A stretch of DNA of 64,000 bases from Okeania sp. SIO2B3. Its GTDB lineage: Bacteria; Cyanobacteriota; Cyanobacteriia; Cyanobacteriales; Microcoleaceae. Of the stretch, positions 27,056-37,733 are shown in pieces. Position 1 is the first letter of the stretch. The number at the start of each line of letters is the position of its first letter. Below the pieces are notes generated by a model. That model worked only from the letters and a program-made list of their open reading frames with translations, searched no databases and was not told where the DNA came from. Location of the stretch: contig NZ_JAAHGH010000002.1 in the NCBI RefSeq assembly GCF_010672525.1, forward strand, positions 364,608-428,607, given 5' to 3'. The position numbers and the translations under genes are program-made.

Positions 27056-27264
27056 GCAGGGTCTATTTATTGTCACGCCTAGAAAAAAGGAAGAGGGGGG
27101 AGAGGGGGGAGAGGGGGAAGAGGGGGAACTCAAAAAAATATAGGGTTGTAAATATTCTCGCTACGACAAAGAATTAGCCCTGGGGAGATGGGGAGATTTG
27201 TATATTTGCACAATTAAATGTATTTCTGATGAATATTCTCGCTACGACAATGAATTAGCCCTGC
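27056..27264. mobile_element. MITE-like element, GCAGGG...ATTGTC family, copy 1
   Basis: About 209 bp. Left end GCAGGGTCTATTTATTGTC, right end (inverted) GCAGGGCTAATTCATTGTC. The inner right half contains TTTGCACAATTAAATGTATTTC, which recurs in the 137-bp copy at 60805-60941. Inside are two direct copies of AATATTCTCGCTACGACAA and a purine-rich GAGAGGGGGGAGAGG run. A GTCAGGAGTCAGGAG run precedes it (27014-27055). Confidence 0.75.
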
Positions 27265-27421
27265 TCCACCGGAGGGGTTAGGGGTGGGTTTACTCCTGCT
27301 GACTTAAACAATCTATAAATGTTTAACCGGATTTGATATTAAGTATTGTTGATTAGCTTGAATACTTTTTTTTAGCCACCTGTAGCATCTGATGCCAAGT
27401 ATTTTAACTCTCCTAATTAAA

Positions 27422-29077
27422 TTACCAATTTTCCCATTTTGCTCTACTTTCTTTATCCCAATCATTAATAGTATTATCTTGCTTTGTAGTTTCTTTAGAA
27501 CGATAATTTACTTCTTCTTCTCCATAATATTCTTCTTCTGCTTCAAGCTCTTCATTAGGGGAATAAATATTAGTCAAAGGTTCTACAACTTTAGCCAACG
27601 CATCTTGAATAAACAACTTAACAAATTCATCTTTTTTTGTTAATTGAAATTGTTTTTGTACTACCTCTGTAATGCCACCATCTCCCCAATCTTGGTTATG
27701 ACTAAAATACTCAATAAAACTCTTTCCAGCAATTCTAGTTAAATAAGCTGCACTTACCCCTTGAATTGCCTTCCCAATTAAAAAAGTTGCTATAGTTAAT
27801 TGTAAAGCTGTAGAAATTAATTTAATCGCCCCTTCAACAATACCCAAACTAGCAAGTGTTTTAGCCAAAGACATTGCTAACTCTTGCCCTCTTTCAAAAT
27901 TCAATTCACAACCATAAACTTTGCCAATTTCTATCACCATTTGAGCATTAACTGCAGCAGTGGCCAAAACATCAACTACAGGCAAAGGCGTCACAGCAAT
28001 AACCCCTGCTCCTATCCACTGAAACCTTTCTACAATCTTCTCTGCTTGTCGTCCTCTTTGAGCATCAATTAAACATCTTGCCTCTTCCCCTAAACGTTGA
28101 GATTTGAGCAAAATATTATCAGCAATCAAATCTTCTCCCTCAGCCCTCAAAATAGCAGCCATACGTCCGATTAAAGCCATAATATCAGGTTCTGGCTGAT
28201 ATATCTCCCCAGTCTCAAGCTTAACAGAATGAGGATGAGCAGCGATCGCCACAATATCCATCTTGCTAAACCCTACTAATCTTTGCCTCAGTTTAAGAAT
28301 GATTGCTTCTTGGTCTTCTTCAGTGTAGAGGTCAATTTTATTAAAGACCACAAGCGATCGCTTACCAATGTCCGCCAAACCATTCAAAGCAGCATATTCG
28401 GACTGCTGTAAATCGTTATCAACCACAAATAATAATAGATTCGCCTCTGTCGCCAAAATTCGTGCCAGTTGACCCCTTTCTGTACCTGCTACTCCCGCTT
28501 CTAGAATTCCTGGAGTATCAGTAATCAAAATTTCTTTTTCCAATTCTGGCATTCTTAAATGATAGGTTTCTCCGACTGTAGTTGACCCCATAGGTGCTTC
28601 TACCCTACCCACCATCTGACCCATTAGTGCATTCACCACAGAAGTCTTACCCGCAGAACCCGTACCAAAAACAACAACTTTTACATCACCTCGTGCTAGA
28701 CTAGCTTCTATTTCTTGTGAACGCTCTAATAACGCTTGTCGAGCAACCTCATCTTGAATCAATATAGCCTGTTGTCTCACAGCTTTGAGAGATTCAGAAG
28801 CTACCTCAGATTTCACAACCGGAATCTTAACTTTAACTTTTGAACCTCGTCGCCGTTGATTTTTTTGAATAGTATATAGTCTCAGATAATATATGAAGGC
28901 AAAAATGACTATTCCAATAAGGAAAATTAATAGTAGTAAGAATAAATTGGCCACAAGTGGAGGAGCGGACCATGAAACTTGACTATATAGCCATGATAAA
29001 GAACCAATCAGCCAAATTATGAGAAATAAAATTAGGCTTAAACCTAGAATCAATATTAACAAGCGGGAAGTAGACAT
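27422..29077 (-). CDS. Membrane-anchored GTPase with DUF697 domain
   Basis: 551 residues. Two transmembrane helices at the N-terminus (about 5-30 and 42-66), a basic linker, then an Era/YcjX-type GTPase domain: P-loop G138-TGSAGKT145, G3 DTPG (187-190) and G4 NKID (246-249). The C-terminal DUF697-like half has paired hydrophobic helices (WIGAGVIAVTPLPVVDVLATAA) that probably insert in or contact membrane. Such proteins are conserved in cyanobacteria and chloroplast relatives with no settled function. The acidic C-terminal tail (about 510-551) is species-specific. All nucleotide-binding motifs are intact. Transcribed alone on the minus strand. Confidence 0.9.
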   Translation of the reverse strand: MSTSRLLILILGLSLILFLIIWLIGSLSWLYSQVSWSAPPLVANLFLLLLIFLIGIVIFAFIYYLRLYTIQKNQRRRGSKVKVKIPVVKSEVASESLKAVRQQAILIQDEVARQALLERSQEIEASLARGDVKVVVFGTGSAGKTSVVNALMGQMVGRVEAPMGSTTVGETYHLRMPELEKEILITDTPGILEAGVAGTERGQLARILATEANLLLFVVDNDLQQSEYAALNGLADIGKRSLVVFNKIDLYTEEDQEAIILKLRQRLVGFSKMDIVAIAAHPHSVKLETGEIYQPEPDIMALIGRMAAILRAEGEDLIADNILLKSQRLGEEARCLIDAQRGRQAEKIVERFQWIGAGVIAVTPLPVVDVLATAAVNAQMVIEIGKVYGCELNFERGQELAMSLAKTLASLGIVEGAIKLISTALQLTIATFLIGKAIQGVSAAYLTRIAGKSFIEYFSHNQDWGDGGITEVVQKQFQLTKKDEFVKLFIQDALAKVVEPLTNIYSPNEELEAEEEYYGEEEVNYRSKETTKQDNTINDWDKESRAKWENW

Positions 29078-29557
29078 TTCGAGTTACTTGAAATAAGAGG
29101 TTTGAAGTAAATTCAGTTATCAGTATTTTCTTTTTTATCCCTTTAAAAGGGCAGGAGACTTGATTTTTTTGGTTATATAGCGGGTAAGAGCTAATAGTGA
29201 GAAAAAAAGTGGAATGTATTCGATTCATTACCAGTTTATGTCCTAACCACTATGGCTGGTATATCTAAAATTTATTTGGTTCACAAGCTAATTGTCAGGA
29301 GTTTTTTTGTTCTAGAAGTTAAATTAATCAAGAAAAAAGAACATCAACTTTAAAAATCCCTATCATTTATTGATGTGCAATATTTTGAGTTAAAACACTA
29401 TCTAAAATCTAAGACTTGAAAGCTAGTGCCGCTACGCGGAAGTCAAAAGTCATGCATCGAGTGTGTAATTCTGAGGGGACCTCAGAATGTAAGACACACA
29501 TCTGACAGTCAATCATTTTTGATAGGTAAGGCTTTTAGGATGTTGTAACTGGTTAGT
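29078..29557. other. Intergenic, mostly unannotated
   Basis: Leader of the GTPase gene and AT-rich spacer. Contains the hairpin at 29461-29499 (separate entry). No gene seen. Confidence 0.45.
29461..29499. other. Strong hairpin (ATTCTGAGG-GGA-CCTCAGAAT)
   Basis: A perfect 9-bp stem with a 3-base loop at 29468-29488, extended by GTGTGT and its complement ACACAC through a short bulge. It would be the most stable local structure in this intergenic region. No T-run follows, so it is not an obvious terminator. It could be an RNA element or a protein-binding dyad. Confidence 0.55.
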
Positions 29558-29798
29558 TAGGGTTTGCCTATGGAAGCTAAAAGTCAGGATAGTTAAGGTA
29601 ATGAAGCTTTTTATATTCAATTTATATCCTAAGTTATTGGCTCTTATTGGCATCAATTTACTGAAATTTTCTGCTGAAATTCAAGAAAATTTATTCACAT
29701 AAAATGGCGAAACCATTGCCTGTTCCCCCATCTCCGAGTCCTCGCGTCTCCGCGTCTCCGTGTCCTACCCCACCAACCAATTTTTTCAGCAAACCTTA
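29558..29798. mobile_element. MITE-like element, TAGGGTTTGCTGA family, copy 2
   Basis: 241 bp with ends TAGGGTTTGC and TTCAGCAAACCTTA (inverted). It contains GGAAGCTAAAAGTC and a run of TCTCCGYGTC-like heptamers (29730-29765). It ends about 100 bases before the SLC12-like gene, within its presumed promoter region. Confidence 0.65.
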
Positions 29799-29901
29799 GT
29801 TATTTCTGTCATCCTGCACTAGATATAAAGCAAAGATAAATATTTAATTAAATGTTATAGATAACTTGAAACAGAAGTTAAAATATTAAAATTTTGTATG
29901 T

Positions 29902-32130
29902 ATGAAGCTATTTAAAAAACTATCAGAAGAAACACAATCAACTCCAAAAACTGTTTCTGATCAAAGTAATGAAACAGGTTTAGGAACATTTGGTGGTGTT
30001 TATACTCCCTCAATTTTGACAATTTTGGGTGTAATTATGTACCTCCGCTTTGGGTGGGTAGTAGGTAATGTTGGTTTATTGGGGACTTTAATTATCGTCA
30101 CTTTGTCCACAGCAATTACATTTCTTACTTCTTTGTCAGTCAGCGCGATCGCTACAGATCGAATAGTCAAAGGAGGAGGTGCCTACTATATGATTAGTCG
30201 GTCCCTAGGTATTGAAACAGGTGGTGCAGTAGGAATACCCCTATACTTTGCCCAAGCTCTATCAGTAGCTCTTTATACTATTGGTTTTGCAGAAAGCTTA
30301 GTAGATGCCTTTGGTGGCCTTAATCAACTATATGTAGCTCTAGCTACAACTATAGCAGTGGCAATCTTAGCCATAACTTCGGCAGAGATTGCTATTAAGG
30401 CCCAGTATTTTATTATGGTCGCGATAATTCTATCTCTACTTTCATTTGCATTCGGACATCCCCTAGAAACAACAAACATAGAAATTTTGGGAGCTTCAGA
30501 GAGAGTATCAGAATCATTTTGGACAGTTTTTGCAGTCTTTTTTCCAGCCGTGACAGGTATTATGGCAGGGGTGAGTATGTCTGGAGACTTGCGAGAACCT
30601 AGCCGTTCAATTCCTGTAGGTACTTTGGCAGCCGTTGGTACTGGGTATATAGTTTATATGGTACTACCAGTTGTCCTGGCTCTGCGGGCGGATGCTACTA
30701 CTTTAATCGAACAACCTCTGGTGATGAAAGAAATGGCTCTTTGGGGGCCAGCAATTTTGTTGGGAGTTTGGGGGGCCACTCTTTCAAGTGCGATTGGTAG
30801 TATTCTGGGAGCACCAAGGGTTTTACAAGCTTTAGCAAGGGATGGAGTTTTACCTAGTTGGTTATCTTTTCTAGGTAATGGTAATGGTCCCAATGATGAA
30901 CCCAGGATTGGTACAGCAGTAACTTTAGGTGTCGCTACTGCCACGGTTTGTATTGGTGACCTGAATATTATTGCCCCAGTGCTGACAATGTTCTTTTTGA
31001 CAACCTACATGGTTTTAAATGTTTCAGCAGGTATAGAAGGCTTTTTGCAAAGCCCCTCTTTCCGTCCTACATTTAAAGTCCATTGGTCATTATCAATGTT
31101 GGGAGCGCTTGGTTGTCTGGCAGTGATGTTTTTGATTAATGCTGTGGCTACAGTTATTGCTGCTTTGATAGTGCTGGCAATATTTATCTGGCTACAGCGA
31201 CGGGAGTTAGAGACAACTTGGGGAGATGCCAGACGCGGAATATGGATGGCGTTGGTGCGGGAAGGAATTCTTCAAATAGGTGAGGAGGATACTAAAAATT
31301 GGCGGCCACATATTTTAGTTTTGTCTGGGATACCAAAAAAACGTTGGTTGTTGATTAAATTTGCAGATGACTTAACTCATAATCGAGGTATGATTACGGT
31401 CTGTAGTGTTTTGCCTAGTGCGTCTCGCGATGTCTCTCAGCAAAGTGATATGCAAGATACAATACGTGAGTATTTGGACAAGCGAGGGGTACAAGCTCTG
31501 GTGCGAGTAGTGACTGCTACAGATTTTTTTGATGGTGCGAAACTCTTGGTGGAAACTTATGGCATTGGGCCACTAACGCCAAATACTGTTGTACTTGGAG
31601 ATAGTCAGGAACCTTCCAGACGCGATCGCTACTGTCAGTTAATTGGTCATGTTCATAAAGCTAAGAAAAATGTAGTGATTTTTCGAGAAGACAGCGAGCA
31701 TGGTTTTGGTCAACATCGTCAAATTGATGTCTGGTGGGGTGGTTTACAAAATAATGGTGGCTTAATGTTACTTTTAGCATATTTGCTGCGTACAGATATG
31801 GATTGGCGAAATGCGGAAATTTATTTGAAATTGGTAGTACCTGAGCAAGCAGCTATTCAACCGACTCAGGCAAATGTTGATCGTGTGATTCGAGGTTTAC
31901 GAATTAGCGCTGTATCTCAAATTTTGGTTTCTAATGGTCGTCCTTTCTATGATATTTTGCATGAGTCTTCTCAAAATGCTGACTTGATTTTTCTGGGTAT
32001 TAGGACTCCTGGGGAGAATTTTACTAAATATTATGAGGATTTACAGTGCAAAACGGCCAATCTTCCTAGTACAGTATTTGTTCTGGCAGCACCAGGTTTT
32101 TCTTATGGTGAAGTTCTCAGCGATCGCTAA
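29902..32130 (+). CDS. SLC12-like cation-chloride cotransporter / APC-superfamily permease
   Basis: 742 residues. Residues about 28-440 form 12 transmembrane helices of the APC superfamily, starting LGTFGGVYTPSILTILGVIMYLRFGWVVGNVG, which is diagnostic of the cation-chloride cotransporter (SLC12) group rather than amino acid permeases. Other marks are KGGGAYYMISRSLGIETGG, GVSMSGDLREPSRSIPVGT and GAPRVLQALARDGVLP. The C-terminal 300 residues are cytosolic, with the SLC12-type RPHILVLSGIPKKRW segment. The likely job is Na+/K+-coupled chloride movement in osmotic or ionic balance, an inference from family. It is monocistronic, with a MITE upstream and another just after the stop. I call the ion specificity unknown. 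Confidence 0.88.
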   Translation: MKLFKKLSEETQSTPKTVSDQSNETGLGTFGGVYTPSILTILGVIMYLRFGWVVGNVGLLGTLIIVTLSTAITFLTSLSVSAIATDRIVKGGGAYYMISRSLGIETGGAVGIPLYFAQALSVALYTIGFAESLVDAFGGLNQLYVALATTIAVAILAITSAEIAIKAQYFIMVAIILSLLSFAFGHPLETTNIEILGASERVSESFWTVFAVFFPAVTGIMAGVSMSGDLREPSRSIPVGTLAAVGTGYIVYMVLPVVLALRADATTLIEQPLVMKEMALWGPAILLGVWGATLSSAIGSILGAPRVLQALARDGVLPSWLSFLGNGNGPNDEPRIGTAVTLGVATATVCIGDLNIIAPVLTMFFLTTYMVLNVSAGIEGFLQSPSFRPTFKVHWSLSMLGALGCLAVMFLINAVATVIAALIVLAIFIWLQRRELETTWGDARRGIWMALVREGILQIGEEDTKNWRPHILVLSGIPKKRWLLIKFADDLTHNRGMITVCSVLPSASRDVSQQSDMQDTIREYLDKRGVQALVRVVTATDFFDGAKLLVETYGIGPLTPNTVVLGDSQEPSRRDRYCQLIGHVHKAKKNVVIFREDSEHGFGQHRQIDVWWGGLQNNGGLMLLLAYLLRTDMDWRNAEIYLKLVVPEQAAIQPTQANVDRVIRGLRISAVSQILVSNGRPFYDILHESSQNADLIFLGIRTPGENFTKYYEDLQCKTANLPSTVFVLAAPGFSYGEVLSDR

Positions 32131-32134
32131 TTTT

Positions 32135-32240
32135 TATTAGACATATTCTTCAAAAGAGGGAATAGGGAGTAGGGAGAAAGAATTAATGAATAAGAGTACG
32201 ATAATTAATTTGATTTTTTATGATCGGAGATGTCTATTAG
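32135..32240. mobile_element. MITE-like element, CTATTAGACATCT family, copy 1
   Basis: 106 bp starting five bases after the SLC12-like stop codon. Ends TATTAGACAT and (inverted) CTAATAGACATCT. The inner GTACGATAATTAATTTGATTTTTT segment is shared with copies at 33441 and 51716. Non-coding. Confidence 0.75.
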
Positions 32241-32287
32241 ATATTTTTAGCTATAGAAGTCAATAAATTCAGGAGCGGTAATTTCAA

Positions 32288-32445
32288 TAATGGATAATTG
32301 ATAATGGATAATTGATAATTACCTCTCCCTAAAACGGATAGGATTGAATAAAAGGAAAAAATTTATTTTTTTCCCCTTTAAAGGGGAGGTTTTAAACCTG
32401 AATTATTTAATAATTTGAATTATTTAATAATTTAATTTAGATAGG
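32288..32445. repeat. ATTATCAATTATC family repeat, partial, minus orientation
   Basis: Begins with iterated AATGGATAATTGATAAT, then AATTACCTCTCCCTAAAACGG, then CCCTTTAAAGGGGAGG, and ends in ATTATTTAATAATTTAAT. This order is the reverse complement of the fuller copies at 46294 and 52181. It includes a CCCTTTAAAGGG hairpin. Confidence 0.65.
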
Positions 32446-32498
32446 ACTTATGAATTACAACGTATTTTCGTCTCCTAGTTTTTCATACTTCATGCGTA

Positions 32499-32627
32499 AT
32501 ATCATGTCCGGTAGCATCGTTTGTGTATAAAATTAAGGCGACAATAGTAGAAAACCTTCTGCCTCCTGCCTCCAGCTCCCGCTGCCTTCCTTCCACCAAA
32601 GTATAATTATTCAACCGGACATGATAT
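32499..32627. mobile_element. MITE-like element, ATATCATGTCCG family, copy 1
   Basis: 129 bp with inverted ends ATATCATGTCCGG and CCGGACATGATAT. The inner left end GTAGCATCG is typical of the family. Two more copies lie in tandem at 53357 and 53550; relatives with ATATCAAATCCG ends lie at 37798. Confidence 0.85.
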
Positions 32628-32704
32628 AAGTCCTGTTAGATAAATTAATAGATATCCCGCTCCAAAAATGTAAAAATTGGAGCAGGATTTTCATCTTAGA
32701 GTTA

Positions 32705-32890
32705 TATTCTATTGATATCTTTCCCAACCGAAAAACACAGGGACTACTACTGAGTCTTAACTCCTCGGTGGGTAGACGTTTTGCTGCTTCAGAGTTTCTG
32801 CCAACATGGGTGCTGCTACCTTGACGGTAGTCTTACGCTCCCCTCCGTGTCCGTTTCATGTCTCAGATTGTCCACTCACGGCCATAATAC
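32705..32890 (-). pseudogene. tnpB C-terminal remnant
   Basis: Read on the minus strand, an open stretch encodes NGHGGERKTTVKVAAPM then AETLKQQNVYPPRS and a stop, which resembles the tail that follows the zinc ribbon in some cyanobacterial TnpB proteins. No RuvC or zinc-ribbon part is left. The identification rests on resemblance of the tail only, so it is tentative. It would be one of five tnpB traces in the window. Confidence 0.4.
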
Positions 32891-32992
32891 TATAGTATAT
32901 TTCTTCCTACTTAATCAATCAAAAAGTCGCCTGCTTATGAGCGAGGTTTTAGACCCATTTTTTCGGTAAAGTTTGTGGTCATTTTTTAATAA

Positions 32993-33391
32993 TTAATCAG
33001 GAGGTAATAATGCCTTAATCTGACTGACAAATTCTTGATGATCCACTACTGGTTTAGAAATATAACTATCTGCACCACTTTGTTTCAAAAAAGATTCTCG
33101 ATCGCCTGCCATAGCATGAGCTGTCACTAATATGATTGGTATTTTATTCGTTTCAGGGTCAGCTTTAAGAATTTGAGTAATTTTAATTCCATCAACAGAT
33201 TTACCCTGGTAAACACTACGAGCTAGAGAAACATCCATCAAAATCAAGTCTGCTTCCCCTGAGTGAGCCATTTTTACTACTTCCTCCACATCTTCTGTGT
33301 GTTTAACAGCTAAACCACCTCTTTTAGTCAAAATCTTGGAAAATACTCTAGCATTAACTTGATCGTCTTCTACAATCAAAACAGTTTTCAT
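32993..33391 (-). CDS. Single-domain response regulator (CheY/DivK-like receiver)
   Basis: 132 residues, a lone receiver domain without an output domain. Key positions are present: acidic pocket VEDD (8-10), phospho-acceptor Asp53 in LILMDVSL, Thr90 in IILVTAHAM and Lys113 in YISKPV. An insertion of about six residues (LARSVYQGKSVDG) follows the phosphorylation site, as in receivers that pair with hybrid histidine kinases in cyanobacteria. It probably works as a phosphorelay shuttle or by protein-protein contact. No kinase gene is adjacent, so the partner is unknown. Monocistronic, surrounded by repeat elements. Confidence 0.92.
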   Translation of the reverse strand: MKTVLIVEDDQVNARVFSKILTKRGGLAVKHTEDVEEVVKMAHSGEADLILMDVSLARSVYQGKSVDGIKITQILKADPETNKIPIILVTAHAMAGDRESFLKQSGADSYISKPVVDHQEFVSQIKALLPPD

Positions 33392-33440
33392 ACAAGTCTC
33401 CCGCTAAATACTCGTAAGTGTAAAAACCCCATTATAAAGT

Positions 33441-33555
33441 TTAGACTAAATTTTCTTATAAATACCCAGTAGGCAGTAGGCAGTAGTCGGAAAGAATTAA
33501 TGTCTCTAAATACGATAATTAATTTGATTTTTTATTATTTGAAGATGTCTAATAG
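33441..33555. mobile_element. MITE-like element, CTATTAGACATCT family, copy 2
   Basis: About 115 bp in the leader of the receiver gene. The right end is AGATGTCTAATAG and the left end is degenerate (TTAGACTAAATTTTC). It shares GAAAGAATTAATG and TACGATAATTAATTTG with copy 1. Confidence 0.65.
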
Positions 33556-33611
33556 TTATCAGTGATTTTTTGGACGTTTACTTCACCAAAGATTGGTTTA
33601 ATAGTCCCATC

Positions 33612-33720
33612 TTACAGCGCTTTTCAAATTGATGAACCACATCTTCACAAACAAAACCTTGTAGGGACTAACCATGGGAACCGCCCTACAGTGGTCTACC
33701 CAAATGAAAACCGCTGTAAT
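33612..33720. mobile_element. MITE-like element with TTACAGCG ends
   Basis: 109 bp. Left end TTACAGCGCTTTTCA, right end (inverted) TTACAGCGGTTTTCA, with one mismatch in 15 bases. A nested inverted pair TGTAGGG / CCCTACA lies at 33660-33691. Only one copy is in the window. Confidence 0.7.
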
Positions 33721-33756
33721 TTGGATAGAGATTCAGAATATAGGGTTTTCATTTGA

Positions 33757-34820
33757 GATGTCAGACCAGAGTTGGTTATTTACTAACAGTAAAAAGTCTA
33801 GCAAACCTTCTTAACTGTTGCCTCTTGGATTTTACTTTTTGCCTAAAAGCTACCATGTTTTTTACCCAACTCAAATTAAATTAGTATATATTTTTTTATT
33901 CCTGCTATGATGATGATAAAAGCAAGAGAAAATTAGTCTATAAAGAATGCTTTTAGCAGCTATAATTCAGGAACTTCAAACATCAAGAATAATACATACT
34001 TATCAAGGTAATATTTTAATTCTTTCAGCAGAATTCAGCTTAACACACTTTACTTTAATCTAGTTGTATGACTACCTAAGATAGCATGGCAGATATTTTT
34101 GATTTTATAGCCTTCAAAGTATTATTTGGCTAATTAGATAATATTTTAAGCTTTAATCCAAATATGTGCTCGATCTAATATAAATAATTATTCCTATAAT
34201 CAACTATGGTCAAAATATTTGAGGTATGTTAGCTACTATCTGCAAAAAATCTTTTGTACATTAAAAAAAAATAGATAAAAAAAGTTACTACTGTGAGTGC
34301 CTGTAAAGCTATTAAATTTACTTTGCTTGAATTAGGAAAAACATCCTTCAATACACTCTAATTAGTACACTGATGTGCATATAAGTTGGTTACTCCTTGT
34401 TACTTTTGAGAAAATTTAGGTATTTCATGCTGAAAATCTTAAATTGTAATAATATTTGGACTTAGAGACTGTTTGTCAAATAAGTATTAAGAGATTATGG
34501 ATCGACATTCATATAAAAGTGGGAAGGAGTCCAGGGATTGAAATAAGTATGACAGTAATGTATTGGTATTCAGACTTCTAGGCTGACAGATAGAAAGTAT
34601 AGTCGTGTTAAAAAAACACTCCCCTATTTCCTGTTCCCTATTTCCTTATATAGCAATGTGCGCTGGCATATTTACACATTATTTTTTATACAACTTTTCG
34701 CTTACTGCACTTTGAGCTGGACGTTGTAAATACCTGAGCGCTCATTGCCATACATTCAATCTCTTAGTCTCTCAATTGTGCTTTGTCATTTTTTATAAAT
34801 CGTAATCTAAATAGCAACTC
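33757..34820. other. Long AT-rich intergenic leader of gyrA
   Basis: 1,064 bp without a recognisable ORF, RNA gene or inverted-repeat element. A short CCCTATTTCCTGTTCCC run lies near 34621-34645. Promoter elements of gyrA must be in the last few hundred bases but I cannot place them confidently. Confidence 0.5.
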
Positions 34821-37427
34821 ATGGCCAAACAATTAAATCTACTTTCCGGACAAGTCATTACTGCAGCGCTGCATATTGAAATGCAGCAATCATATCTTGA
34901 ATACGCCATGAGTGTGATTGTCGGTAGAGCCTTGCCAGATGTCAGAGATGGACAAAAGCCTGTGCATCGTCGAATTTTATACGCCATGCATGAACTTGGT
35001 CTCACCCCAGACAGACAATTTCGTAAATGTGCCAGAGTGGTTGGAGATGTTCTGGGAAAATATCATCCTCACGGCGACCAAGCTGTTTATGATGCCATGG
35101 TACGGATGATTCAAGACTTTTCTAGTCGTTATCCGTTAATCGATGGACACGGTAATTTTGGCTCCATTGATAATGACCCTGCTGCTGCTATGCGCTATAC
35201 AGAAAGTCGCTTGGCATCTATTAGCAATGAAGGTTTACTTACCCAAATTGGTGAAGCTACAGTTGATTATACCAACAACTTTGATGGTTCTCAGCAAGAA
35301 CCTACTGTATTACCGGCACAATTACCTTTTTTATTACTTAATGGCTCTTCTGGTATTGCAGTGGGAATGGCGACTAATGTTCCGCCACATAATCTTGGAG
35401 AAGTAGTGGATGGCCTTATTGCTTTAATTGATAATCCTAATCTTTCTGATGAAAAGTTATTTAGATTGATTCCTGGGCCTGATTTTCCTACTGGTGGGGA
35501 AATTGTTAGTACTGATGGCATTATTGATGCTTATACTAAAGGTAGAGGTAGTATTCCTATCAGGGGAGTGGCCACTATTGAGGAAGTTCCTACAGCTCGT
35601 GGGCGTCGCACAAAAAGGGCTATTGTGGTGACAGAGTTGCCTTATCAGGTTAATAAAGCGGGTTGGATTGAAAAAACTGCAGATTTGGTTAATGCGGGTA
35701 AAATAGAGGGTATTTCTGATTTGCGGGATGAAAGCGATCGCTCTGGTATTAGGGTTGTAATTGAGCTAAAACGTGAAGCTGACCCTAGTGTTGTACTTCA
35801 CCACCTCTATCAGCATACTGATTTACTTTCAAAGTTTGGTGCTATTATGTTGGCTTTGGTTGATGCACAACCACGACAGTTATCTCTACGAGAATTGTTG
35901 CAGGAATTTATTAGTTTTAGGGAGCAAACTTTAACTCGTCGCTACAGTAATGATTTGGAAATAGCTCAAGGGAGGTGTCATATAGTTGAGGGTTTGCTCA
36001 AAGCTTTAAAAGATTTGGATGCTACGATTGATATTCTCAGAAATGCTCCTGATGGTAGTAGTGCTAAGGTTGGTTTTCAGGAAAGTTTGGGTTTGAGTGA
36101 AAATCAAGCTGATGCTATTCTGGCAATGCCAATGCGTAGACTGACTGGTTTGGAAAGGCAAAAATTAGAGGAAGAATATGAGCAACTGAGAGAGAAAATA
36201 CAAGAGTTACAGGGTTTATTGAGCGATCGCCGTTTACTTTTAAGATCGCTGAAAAAAGAATTACGGACTCTAAAGCGCAAGTATGGCGATCCTAGACGTA
36301 CTCGAATTATTGTTCAAGCGGAATCAAATGCTTCTGTTTCTCAACAGAAAAGCAATGTAGAAATTGGTAATCAAGAAACAAATAAGGAAGCTAAAGGTAG
36401 AGGTAGAAAATCAAAAAGTACAGCTATTGAATCACAATTTTTGACTTTGGAAGCTGCTCCACCACCGACTGAAGAGGTTGTTATAGAATTTACTCACCGA
36501 GGATATGTAAGACGATTAGCTGCTAAAGAATTTGAGAAGCATCAAATTGATAAAAAATCTAATATTATTACTGAAAATAATGATGATTTTACTATTAATA
36601 TAATTGAGACAACTACAGACAAAACTTTAGTAGTATTGACTCGTACTGGTAAAGCTTATCCTCTGAAGGTAAATGATATTCCTTCTAGTTCTAATCGTTC
36701 GACAACACGACATGAATATAAAGGTGTACCTTTAGTAACATTATTATCACCGTCAGCAACTAAAGAAATGACGGATGCTCGTCAGGAGTTTATTATTGCT
36801 CAATTTGTTTTACAGGAGGCTGAAGAAAATAAGGATTTAATCATGTTGACTCAAAATGGTAAAATTAAGCGTTTATCTTTGTCTGATTTAAGTGATATTA
36901 CAAATCGCGGTATAACAGTAATTAAATTAAAGGAAGATGATGAATTACGTTATGCTAATTTGGCTCAGGTAGGGGAACAAGTAGTTTTGGCAACTTCTGG
37001 GGGGAGATTATTAAGATTAGAAATAGATGAGGAACAGTTACCTTTAATGGGACGTACTGCACAGGGGTCTCAAGCAACAAGATTAAGAAAACAAGAGGAG
37101 TTAGTAGGTTGTGTAACTTTGGATGGAGAAAGCAATTTATTTTTAGTTTCTCAACAGGGTTATGGAAAGCGTATTGCTATTGGTTCGTTGCGAGTTGCTA
37201 ATCGTGGTGGTATTGGTCAGAATGCTTTTCAGTTTACGAGACAAACTGATGTTTTGGCGGGAATAGTTGTTGGTGGGTCGGATGTAGTAGTTCAGATGTT
37301 AACAACTGATGGTAAGGTATGTGGAATGATGGTGGATTCGGTTAAAGTTTATGGGCAGGATGATAGGGGAAGTCGGTTGGTGAAATTGGGGGCAAACGAG
37401 AGGATTATTAAGGTGGTTGGTTATTGA
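34821..37427 (+). CDS. gyrA: DNA gyrase / topoisomerase IV subunit A
   Basis: 868 residues. The catalytic subunit of a type IIA topoisomerase. The breakage-reunion domain has the active Tyr126 in [11 protein letters not shown] and the quinolone region [15 protein letters not shown], with Gln where E. coli GyrA has Ser83. A long coiled coil follows ([24 protein letters not shown] and after). The C-terminal beta-pinwheel (about 535-868) has six-blade-like repeats ([43 protein letters not shown]). I do not see a clear QRRGGKG GyrA-box, so a ParC-type assignment remains possible; cyanobacteria often have two such paralogues. An insertion rich in N, Q and K (about 500-545) precedes the pinwheel. 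Start ATG at 34821; monocistronic. Confidence 0.92.
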   Translation: MAKQLNLLSGQVITAALHIEMQQSYLEYAMSVIVGRALPDVRDGQKPVHRRILYAMHELGLTPDRQFRKCARVVGDVLGKYHPHGDQAVYDAMVRMIQDFSSRYPLIDGHGNFGSIDNDPAAAMRYTESRLASISNEGLLTQIGEATVDYTNNFDGSQQEPTVLPAQLPFLLLNGSSGIAVGMATNVPPHNLGEVVDGLIALIDNPNLSDEKLFRLIPGPDFPTGGEIVSTDGIIDAYTKGRGSIPIRGVATIEEVPTARGRRTKRAIVVTELPYQVNKAGWIEKTADLVNAGKIEGISDLRDESDRSGIRVVIELKREADPSVVLHHLYQHTDLLSKFGAIMLALVDAQPRQLSLRELLQEFISFREQTLTRRYSNDLEIAQGRCHIVEGLLKALKDLDATIDILRNAPDGSSAKVGFQESLGLSENQADAILAMPMRRLTGLERQKLEEEYEQLREKIQELQGLLSDRRLLLRSLKKELRTLKRKYGDPRRTRIIVQAESNASVSQQKSNVEIGNQETNKEAKGRGRKSKSTAIESQFLTLEAAPPPTEEVVIEFTHRGYVRRLAAKEFEKHQIDKKSNIITENNDDFTINIIETTTDKTLVVLTRTGKAYPLKVNDIPSSSNRSTTRHEYKGVPLVTLLSPSATKEMTDARQEFIIAQFVLQEAEENKDLIMLTQNGKIKRLSLSDLSDITNRGITVIKLKEDDELRYANLAQVGEQVVLATSGGRLLRLEIDEEQLPLMGRTAQGSQATRLRKQEELVGCVTLDGESNLFLVSQQGYGKRIAIGSLRVANRGGIGQNAFQFTRQTDVLAGIVVGGSDVVVQMLTTDGKVCGMMVDSVKVYGQDDRGSRLVKLGANERIIKVVGY

Positions 37428-37480
37428 TAGCAGAAGGAAGAAGGAAGAAGGAAGAAGGAAGAAGGAAGAGGAAAGAATAA
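37428..37480. repeat. AGAAGGA simple repeat directly after gyrA
   Basis: About six copies of GAAGGAA-type heptamers start within 10 bases of the gyrA stop codon. Same class as the runs at 53640 and 63955. Confidence 0.85.
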
Positions 37481-37733
37481 GAAAGAAGAGGGAAAATTTT
37501 AACATGAGGTTAGATATTTCCCTAGCTTTTACACAAACGATACCAACGGATATGATATTATTAGGTATTATTTACCTTTTTAATCCAAGGAACATCTCCT
37601 GAACGTGTCTTTTAACTGCCCTTATTATTCTATTATTAATAACATTCTTTTTCCAAATTACTATCACAGAGAATCGGAAAAATTGTAAATCTCTTTGATA
37701 AACTTTATAAACCAGGTTTGTTATAACTATATT

